From: Toxonevra muliebris
Lineage: Eukaryota > Arthropoda > Insecta > Diptera > Pallopteridae
Assembly: GCA_963691655.1 (NCBI GenBank)
Contig: OY829328.1
Coordinates: forward strand, 74,900,400 to 74,964,399
Reading direction: 5' to 3'
Length of the DNA: 64,000 nt
A program made the position numbers and the translations under genes. Below are positions 56,513 through 64,000 of the stretch, one piece after another. The notes beneath the pieces are model-generated. The model was not told the origin of the DNA. It did no database searches and worked only from the letters and a program-made list of their open reading frames with translations. Numbering within the stretch: position 1 is the first letter of the stretch; each line of letters opens with the position of its first letter.

Positions 56513-57748
56513 TTGGGAGTATGAATGTATAAACTCGTATTTTTTCGTAATTTGGACATTGATTGTGAAAAAGTGATTGCAAATTTATTCTTTAAAGTAT
56601 TGTCCATCGTTAGCCACAACCTTTTCCTATCTTTCTGGTAGCATACGGACTCCGCGTCGAAAGAACTTCTCATCTTTTGAGGCTATCCACGAATCGACCC
56701 ATTTTTTGAGTTCTTCGAAAGAACGGAAGTGCTGTTCAGCCAGGCCATGTGTCATCGATCGGAGCAAGTGGTAATCAGAAGGAGCAATGTCTGGAGAATA
56801 CGGCGGGTGGGGTAGCACTTCCCATTTCAGCGTTTCCAAGTATGTTTTTACTTGCCTTGCAACATGCAGCCGAGCATTGTCGTGTCTATTCTCATATTCT
56901 GGCCTCTTATCCTTTAATGCTCTGCTCAAACGCATCAATTGTAGTCGGTAGCGATCGCCAGTGATCGTTTCATTCGGTTTCAACAGCTCATAATACACGG
57001 CACCTTTCATATCCCACCAAATACACAGCATGAGCTTGGATCCATGGATGTTCGGCTTTGCCGTTGATATTGATGCATGTCCGGGCTGGTCCCCATGATT
57101 TTTTACGCTTTGGGTTATCGTAACGTATCCACTTTTCATCACCAGTCACAATACGATGCAGAAAACCCTTTCTTTTCTGTCGGTCAAACAGCAGTTCACA
57201 TGTGAAAAATCGTCGTTCGACGTCTCTCGGCTTCAATTCGTACGGCACCCAATTTCCTTGCTTTTGAATCATTCCCAATGCTTTTAATCGTTTAGAAATG
57301 GTTGATTGATCAACTCCTAAGGATTCTGCAAGTTCTTATTGCGTTTGACATGAATCTTCTTCGAGTAATGCCTTCAATTCTTCATCTTCGAACTTTTTCG
57401 GGCAGCCTGAACGTTCCCTGTCTTCAACATCGAAATCACCAATTTTGAACGTTCCCTGTCTTCAACATCAAAATCACCACTTTTGAAACGGGCATACCAC
57501 ACCTGACACATTCTAACCTCTATAGCACAGTCAGGATAAGCTTCAGTGAGTAAACGATGTGCTGCAGTTGCGTTTTTCTTTAAATGGAAGAAGCAAATTA
57601 AAACTTCCCGCAATTGTTGTTTTGTTGGCACGAAATTCGACATTTTTGGCGCTCTTCGAGATAGAATAGCTGTCAATGTCAAAAAAATTGCGCGTATTTT
57701 AGATATGAAGTTAGTCACAATTACGAATTTATACATTCATACTCCCAA
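56513..57748 (-). mobile_element. mauritiana-type (Mos1-like) mariner, copy 1, defective
   Basis: Inverted ends TTGGGAGTATGAATGTATAA are flanked by TA (56511-56512 and 57749-57750). The 1236-bp element encodes a broken transposase on the minus strand. A 38-bp tandem duplication (57409-57446 and 57447-57484) shifts frame, and 21 bp are missing near 56880 compared with copy 2. Confidence 0.9.
56575..57643 (-). pseudogene. Mariner transposase, copy 1, broken
   Basis: It starts MSNFVPTKQQLREVLICFFH and follows the Mos1 layout: helix-turn-helix region, WVPYELKPRDVERRF linker, IVTGDEKWIRYDNPKRKKSW (first Asp), then frameshift, HDNARLHVARQVK (second Asp) and YSPDIAPSDYHL (third Asp) with 34 residues between the last two. 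Breaks are the 38-bp duplication, a frameshift after KKSWGP and a stop after SLGVDQ-equivalent sequence. It is inactive. Confidence 0.88.
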
Positions 57749-57839
57749 TATGCTGAAATAATAAACCAAATAAACCTGAAAACTCAGTGCTTTCATATAG
57801 ACCTATAAGTTTGCTGGCTCGAAAATATTCAAAGTAGTA

Positions 57840-58295
57840 TATTGCTAATATTACAAGAAAATAAGAATATATGTAGTTCCGAATCACCAATCGTCATAAG
57901 CACTGTACTCCTGACCAATATCATCAATATTGTCATTGACTTTCTGGAATGCAAAAAATATTGCTTTGCCATATTTTTGGACATTCAAGAAGCGTTCGAA
58001 AAAGTTTCACATCAAAAAGTCTTAATCAAAGGTCTTAAAGTCCTAGCATTCTATGTCGAAGAAAATTATGAAATGTCAGCCAAATGTCAAGTGAATACCG
58101 GAGGACCACAGTGGCAGTGTTGTGGGTCCTGCTCTCTATTCGATTTTTACCTGCGACTTACCTGAAACTAATGGTGTTACTATAGCTACTTATTCAGACG
58201 ATTCTGCCATTTTAACGTCAAATTAAGCTCCTACAGAAACTGCTAATCTAGTTCAGCAACAGCTCGACGACGTTCAACAATGGTTACTTCGTGGG
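57840..58295 (+). pseudogene. Jockey-like reverse transcriptase fragment
   Basis: It reads KKYCFAIFLDIQEAFEKVSH, the first RT catalytic block (FLDIxxAF), then, after frame changes, VGPALYS-like sequence and TIATYSDDSAILTSN, a YxDD block with Ser for Ala. It ends in QQLDDVQQWL. Immediately after lies a tRNA-like piece with GGTTCGATTCCCAG (58289-58345). Confidence 0.7.
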
Positions 58296-59884
58296 TGAGT
58301 GCTTGACTGGAGTTCCATCTGTCTCAGGTTCGATTCCCAGATGGGGTTAAATTCTTAAAAAATGTCCAAATGGATTGTTCTAATAAAATGGACCATTTCG
58401 GTGATTTAGTTCTTAAATACGTGACCCAAGTACCAGTTCAACGGGTTCTATTCTCAGGTAAAGAATTGAATCCACCAAAAAAAAAAACGAAATTATAGGT
58501 TTCGGGTCGATATAAAGAAAATCCCAGATGGGAAAGAGAAAATTTGAATACAGGGTAGGAATCAGCGACCTTAAATTATTCTTAAAATTCTACTCGACCC
58601 ATTATAAACCAATCTAAAACCGAAAACTGAATAATGTTTCCTTTTGTTATATTTTCCACGATCCTTTACTTTGGAAATAGATCATAGAAATTGTGAAATG
58701 TTTTTCTACAAGAACAGGGCTTCCCCAAAATGTGTAAAGTACCAGTAAGTTTTCATATGAAGTATTTAGACATCGAAATAAAGTTTATGAATAAAAAAAA
58801 AATAAAAAAAAAGATACACGAAAAACGCCCCAGCCCGCGGTTTTTTGGTTTTGGTTCATATGGAGAATTTTAATTTCCCGTCCCGCCCTCCCCCCCCAAA
58901 AAAGGTTTCCTGTATCCGCCACTGAATGAAATGCATGCATTGTGTTTGTCAAATATAATGACACTTTAAGCATCACCCAATATATTTTCAAATGAAATGA
59001 CAACATTTTATTATTAACAAATTCCTCATAATCAAGAGGCAAAATAAAAAAAAAAAAAAATAACGAGTGAAAGAAAATTTTTTCTCAATTCAATTGCTAC
59101 TTGAGCTATTGATTTCCGGTGGCACTTAAGTTGTCAATATACTTAAGTATCTATAGTATGATTTACACATACCAACAAACATAAATATATGTATATATAT
59201 GAATTTATTAATACCAAAAATTTTAATACTGAAATATTTAATATCTGCAGATTATTTCAAGTGATTTAGGTAGGTAGTTTTAAATGCAATAATTCAATGC
59301 ATTATTATATAGATACTTGAAAATTTATGTAGATATTTTGTTGTTATGTATTGAAAGTGTTAACCAAATATCGATTTATCTTATGAAAATGTCATTTCAT
59401 ATATTGTTTGTAAAGCTTTTACTTTTCTCGATTGCCATATTTAATGATTTTACACTTTCAATGTCTCTCTCTCCCTCTCTAATTCAGACATTTAAAGATC
59501 GAAAGTTATAACAATGAAAATTGTTTGTGTTTAGATAAAAAAGAAATAACGTAAGTTTATGTGTGTGCAGAGTTTTGGTTAATAGAAATCGAGAGGTTTT
59601 GGAACGTAGACTCGATAGTTTTTGGAGCCTCTGGCAGCGGATAATATTTTCATGTTTAGAAAAGAAAATTTCAACTATTGTCTTATTCGTGAGATTTCCC
59701 AAATGTTTTATAGGGTCGCTGATCACGACTGCGAACTCAGTTTTTCTCCATTGCATCTACTTCTCCTACAATATAGACCTAAAGTCGGGGAAATGGGGTC
59801 TTCTGGAGCTATTAAGAAATTTTTTTATTTCAATTATGGTTCAAACCCTTGTGGGGCCAACAAAACTTTTTAATCAATTAAATA

Positions 59885-61175
59885 TTGGGAGTATGAATGT
59901 ATAAACTCGTAATTGTGACTAACTTCATATCTATCATACGCGCCATTTTTTTGACATTGACAGCTATTCTATCTCGAAGAGCGCCAAAAATACTATAAGA
60001 ATTGATCTGGCAAATAATTTTCATAATTTTACAAAAGTGGTTTACTATAGCTGAAAATGTCGAACTTCGTGCCAACAAAACAACATTTGCGGGAAGTTTT
60101 AATTTGCTTCTTCCATTTAAAGAAAAACGCAACTGAAGCACATCGTTTACTCACTGAAGCTTATCCTGACTGTGCTATAGAGGTTAGAATGTGTCAGGTG
60201 TGGTATGCCCGTTTCAAAAGTGGTGATTTTGATGTTGAAGACAGGGAACGTTCAGGCGGCCCGAAAAAGTTAAAAAATCAAGAATTGAAAGCATTACTCG
60301 AAGAAGATTCATGTCAAACGCAACAAGAACTTGCAGAATCTTTAGGAGTTGATCAATCAACCATTTCTAAACGATTAAAAGCATTGGGAATGATTCGAAA
60401 GCAAGGAAATTGGGTGCCGTACGAATTGAAGCCGAGAGACGTCGAACGACGATTTTTCACATGTGAACTGCTGATTGAACGACAGAAAAGAAAGAGTTTT
60501 CTGCATCGTATTGTGACTGGCGATTAAAAAGTGGATACGTTACGATAACCCAAAGCGTAAAAAATCATGGGGACCGTCCGGACATACATCAACATCAACG
60601 GCAAAGCCGAACATCCATGGATCCAAGCTCATGCTGTGTATTCGGTGGGATATGAAAGGTGTCGTGTATTATGAGCTGTTGAAACCGAATGAAACGATCA
60701 CTGGCGACCGCTACCGACTACAATTGATGCGTTTGAGCCGAGCATTAAAGGATAAGAGGCCAGAATAAGAGAATAGACACGACGAAGTTATTCTTCAGCA
60801 CGACAATGCTCGGCCGCATGTTGCAAGGCAAGTAAAAACATACTTGGAAACGCTGAAATGGGAAGTGCTACCGCACCCGCCGTATTCTCCAGACATTGCT
60901 CCTTCTGATTACCACTTGTTCCGATCGATGACACATGGCCTGGCTGAACAGCACTTCCGGTCTTTTGAAGAACTCAAAAAATGGATCGATTCGTGGATAG
61001 CCTCAAAAGATGAGGAGTTCTTTCGACGCGGAATCCGTATGCTACCAAAAAGATGGGAAAAGGTTGTGGCAAACGATGGACAATACTTTAAAGAATAAAT
61101 TTGCAATCACTTTTTCACAATAAATGTCCAAATTACGAAAAAAAAATATATGAGTTTATGCATTCATACTCCCAA
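59885..61175 (+). mobile_element. mauritiana-type (Mos1-like) mariner, copy 2
   Basis: Inverted ends TTGGGAGTATGAATGTATAA and, in complement, TTGGGAGTATGAATGCATAA are flanked by TA (59883-59884 and 61176-61177). It is 1291 bp, close to the full length of the family, and is in opposite orientation to copy 1, about 2.1 kb away. Confidence 0.92.
60057..61098 (+). pseudogene. Mariner transposase, copy 2, nearly intact
   Basis: From MSNFVPTKQHLREVLICFFH through the helix-turn-helix region (ELAESLGVDQSTISKRLKAL) to FLHRIVTGD the frame is open. One added base at about 60525 creates a stop and a frameshift just before the KWIRYDNPKRKKSW block. Later blocks are ILQHDNARPHVARQVKTYLE and HPPYSPDIAPSDYHLFRSMT, giving the DD34D pattern, and the end is ANDGQYFKE. 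A second stop lies near 60766. Only a few lesions separate it from an intact gene. Confidence 0.9.
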
Positions 61176-61249
61176 TAAATTATTTTTAGATTTGAAAAAA
61201 AAGAAGAAACCAAGAATTTTTATTTTTTAATAAAAAGTTTAAATTTTTC

Positions 61250-62200
61250 AGGAACCCCGTCCATTAATGTTTTTATGTTAGTGTCTGACAACCTCACAGC
61301 TGCTGAAGACCACTTTCTCTTAAAGTCTTGAAGGACTTTAGCTACTTTTTATGTTACCTTCTCTCCCTTTTTACTAAAGCCCAGTATCTCTCAATCGGTC
61401 TTAGTTCTGTAAAGTTTGGTGGTTTGGCTGCTCTAGGCACTAAAATCACTTCATTCTGTTGGAACCACTTTAAGGCCACTTTGCTTCCGTATAGACATGA
61501 AGAGAGGTCAGTACAAAAAAAAGTGGATACTTCATGTTGGCATAAAAATGGAAGCATTCTCTTTTGCCATCATCCCTTCACATATATTTCATGGTCGATT
61601 GTACCCGATGTCACGAATGAGCTGCTCCTTTTGCTACAACTGCAAATTGCCTGCTAAACAAGAAATTTTGTCTTTTTTTTTGGCTTTGAATTTGTCCGCG
61701 ATATTTTCTCGAGAATCGGCTGCATGAAATTATTGCCCAGGAAACTGGGAAAAGTCAGCTAAAACGTAAGTCTCGACGTCCATTATGCAGTATTTGAATT
61801 ACTTAACAAAATCTTGTTTCAGCTTTTTAGCTCGTGGTTTTGCAGTTTCATTCTTGACGGTTTTTCTATCCGCAACTTTTTGCACCTCGTACGTTTTCAG
61901 TTCAGATTCCTTCTTAGTCCTGCGCACGAAAGTTTCGGAGCGCAATCAGCCTTCCTCCTCGCCAATTTTATGCTTGGACTTTTCGTCAGAATGATCACAA
62001 TTTTCTTCGCCGTTTCACGATCATGTGCTGCATTCTTTTTACTAGAATTTTTCTTCCGAGCAATGTACAGTTATTTCCTAAAGCTTTTAATAGTACGAGC
62101 AATGGTTTTAGGGTTAGCCCCAATCTCTTTGACAATTTTTTTTAAAAGACAACTGAGGTTCCTTTCAATTCGCGGGCCATTTTTGGGTTAAATAAATTTT
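61250..62200 (-). pseudogene. Transposase relic related to the 45907-47099 element
   Basis: The minus strand reads, through many stops, IGANPKTIARTIKSF, AAHDRETAKKIV, an MDVETYV-like first catalytic block, SGTIDHEIYVKG, FFCTDLSSCLYGSKVALKWF (second Asp) and KPPNFTELRPIERYWALVKR (catalytic Glu). I count 38 residues between that Asp and Glu, so it belongs to a DD37E/DD38E-like lineage. Terminal repeats were not found. Confidence 0.7.
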
Positions 62201-62477
62201 TATTGAATATAAGCGTCTCAAAATATTTTTTTGGCATTTAATTCAGACCTTATAAGATAATAATTTTTGAATTTGAGCCTTTCAATAGCACAGTATGAAA
62301 ATAAATGTAATGGACAATTTTATTCGCCGCAGGGGCCGTTCACATACGTAACGCAATTTTTGACCAACTTTGACCCCTCCTCCCTCTGGTCGTAACATAT
62401 CGTAACAAAACGTACTATCTCCCCTAGTAGCAAATTTCTGTTTCACCAATTTAATGCATTGTGTATCCTTAATATCG

Positions 62478-62692
62478 TGGTCGACGTAACTTAGTGGTTA
62501 GTGCGTTGAATTTTCTACGCAGAGGTGCCCGGGTTCATATCTCGCCACGCCCAAAAATAAAAAAATAAGCAATGGAAAATAAACATTTTTCTACACGGCA
62601 CCACCTCTTGGCTGGCAATGGCAAACCTCCAAGAGTAAAAACAAAGCACTTCAGGGGCTGTTGTGCCATAATAGTAGTAGTAGTAATATCCT
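62478..62692 (+). mobile_element. tRNA-derived SINE
   Basis: It begins with a tRNA-like head (TAACTTAGTGGTTAGTGCG as A box, GGGTTCATATCTCGCCACG as B box), followed by a body with CGGCACCACCTCTTGGCTGG and GGGGCTGTTGTGCCATAATA. It ends in an AGT trinucleotide tail. It is a different family from the 34507 SINE. Confidence 0.65.
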
Positions 62693-63051
62693 TAATCTTT
62701 ATATTTGTAATCGTAGAGTTTTGTGTGTATGACATTGGGTAACTTCTGAACGACAGGACCGATTGAAATTATATTTCCAGAATATATTTTCTTGGGCGAG
62801 AGGATGAAGCATAGTTATTCATAATGACTTTTAGGAAAGTGGGCGTGGCACCTCCCATACAATCCTAATAGTTTTTTGGGTATATCTCAAGAACCATTTA
62901 TAGCACAGTACAGAAATTTGGTAAAATAACGAGAATTGACAATGCCATGCTACAACAAAAACATGGGTGGGATTGACAAAGGGGGTGTGGCACCTTCCAT
63001 ATAACCTGAATTTGCATTATGAGATATCTTAGGAGGCATTTATGGTACGGT

Positions 63052-63172
63052 TATTATTATTTGAAAGAGGACGACTCGAAAGTCAGGTACTGCGACCCAT
63101 AAGATCTATTGTACCAAAGCCCCAAGAAAGAAAGAAAGAAAGGCAGAGAGAAAGAAAGATAGATATTTATAG
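63052..63172 (-). mobile_element. 5'-truncated copy of the 34507 SINE tail
   Basis: It is flanked by the 14-bp repeat ATTTATGGTACGGT (63038-63051 and 63173-63186). The body, read on the minus strand, contains a CTTT-rich stretch, GGGGCTTTGGTACAATAGAT and CCTGACTTTCGAGTCGTCC, then AATAATAATAA. It matches the 3' part of the SINE at 34507-34700. Confidence 0.85.
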
Positions 63173-63239
63173 ATTTATGGTACGGTACTAAAATTGAAAT
63201 TCTTTCAGTTTGTTGAATTAGTCGGTGTGGCACCATGCT

Positions 63240-63780
63240 TCATTTTTATTTTCAACTACTATTTCTACTACTATTTCTACTACTATTTCTACTACTATTT
63301 TCTAGTACCATTTTCTAGTACTTTTTTTCTACAATTTCTTCTTATTTTCTACTAATTTTTCAACTAATATTTTCTACTACTTTTTCAACAAACATTTTCT
63401 ACTACTATTTTACTACTTTTTTTCTACTACCTTTTTAATGCATTTTTTCTACAATTTCTTTTTATTTTGCACCACTACTTTCTACTATTTTTTTAACTAC
63501 TATTTTTTACTACTTTTTGCAATTTTTTCTACTATTATTTTTTATTATTATTTCTACCACTGTTTCTACTCCACTTTTACTATTTTTGTACTACTATGTT
63601 TAAATATTTTTCTACTACTTTTTCTGCTACCTTTTTTCTAATTTTTTTACAAAAATTTTTAATATTATTTTCTATTCTTTTTCCTACTATTTTTACTACT
63701 ACTATTTTCTTCTACTTTTTTGCTGCTATTTTCTACTACATTTTCCATTGCTTTTTCTACTATTATTTCTACTATTGTAT
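63240..63780. repeat. CTA/TTT-rich low-complexity array
   Basis: Variants of ACTATTTTCTACTACTTTTT run for over 500 bases. Frames here encode only Phe/Tyr/Leu/Ile strings and are not genes. Confidence 0.8.
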
Positions 63781-64000
63781 GAAATATCTTAAGACCCTGC
63801 TTCGCTGTTTTAAAATCCCTTGGATGGCGCTGCATACTGGGGCCGCTCCATATAAGTGAGTGCTCAAAATTTTAAAATTAGTTTTTCTCGACCAAACTCA
63901 TTTGAGCTATATTTTTTAAGTAAATTTTAGATGATTTAATCCATTGATGACCATGATTTAACCCATCTGTGACCAAAGTAGCATAAACATACCACAATTT

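Larger units (their letters stand above)
56298..58924. mobile_element. hAT-type element G with nested transposons
   Basis: The left end CTAGGGCGGATACAAGG and, in complement, the right end CAGTGGCGGATACAGG are imperfect inverted repeats, and exact 8-bp flanks AATGAAAT lie at 56290-56297 and 58925-58932. The left end runs into about 20 G. It contains a mariner (56513-57748) and a Jockey-type fragment (57840-58290). No hAT transposase was recognised. Confidence 0.75.

Noticed and set aside
63438..63859. Phe/Tyr-rich frames at the right end
   Set aside because: They derive from the CTA/TTT low-complexity array.

Overview
The window looks like nuclear DNA of a higher fly. It is AT-rich, has spliced genes with short GT-AG introns, and is crowded with Tc1/mariner, hAT, piggyBac and non-LTR elements. 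A Mos1-like mauritiana-type mariner, a rosa-like DD41D element and a dipteran-style thrombospondin point to Diptera. Tephritid fruit flies are the best guess, by inference only.

One host gene is recognised. Thrombospondin (Tsp) lies on the minus strand. Its coding sequence runs from the start codon at 45120 to the stop at 11388 in 14 exons that I could join with consistent phase throughout (3135 nt, 1044 residues). The order is signal peptide, N-terminal laminin-G-like module, linker with an RGD, pentamerising coiled coil with a Cys pair, EGF-like modules, type 3 calcium-binding repeats and the C-terminal lectin-like domain. There are no type 1 (TSR) or procollagen (VWC) modules, so this is a group B, pentameric-type thrombospondin.

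The introns hold most of the sequence. The 12.9 kb intron 7 (20773-33719) carries an R1-like LINE remnant, a Jockey-like LINE remnant, a rosa-like DD41D transposon and a 5'-truncated LINE with an (AACCT)n tail, all in the same orientation, plus a 27-bp minisatellite. Intron 8 holds RTE-like and piggyBac remnants and two hAT-type elements. Intron 5 holds a dimeric tRNA-headed SINE, an antisense Hsp70 pseudogene fragment and about 1.7 kb of nearly pure pyrimidine sequence. Intron 3 holds a maT-type (DD37D) transposon. Intron 2 holds a hAT element with a second hAT element inside it.

The flanks (1-11387 downstream of Tsp, 45121-64000 upstream) contain no host gene that I can recognise. They contain non-autonomous hAT elements with exact or near-exact 8-bp target duplications, foldback elements, two mauritiana-type mariners in opposite orientation, two related DDE transposons with a WALVK-type C-terminus, several LINE fragments and further SINEs. 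The most interesting structures are the hAT-in-hAT nesting (three sites), the two-headed SINE and its shared tail with a local LINE, the TTAGG-like tail of a LINE, and the Hsp70 relic beside the long polypyrimidine tract.
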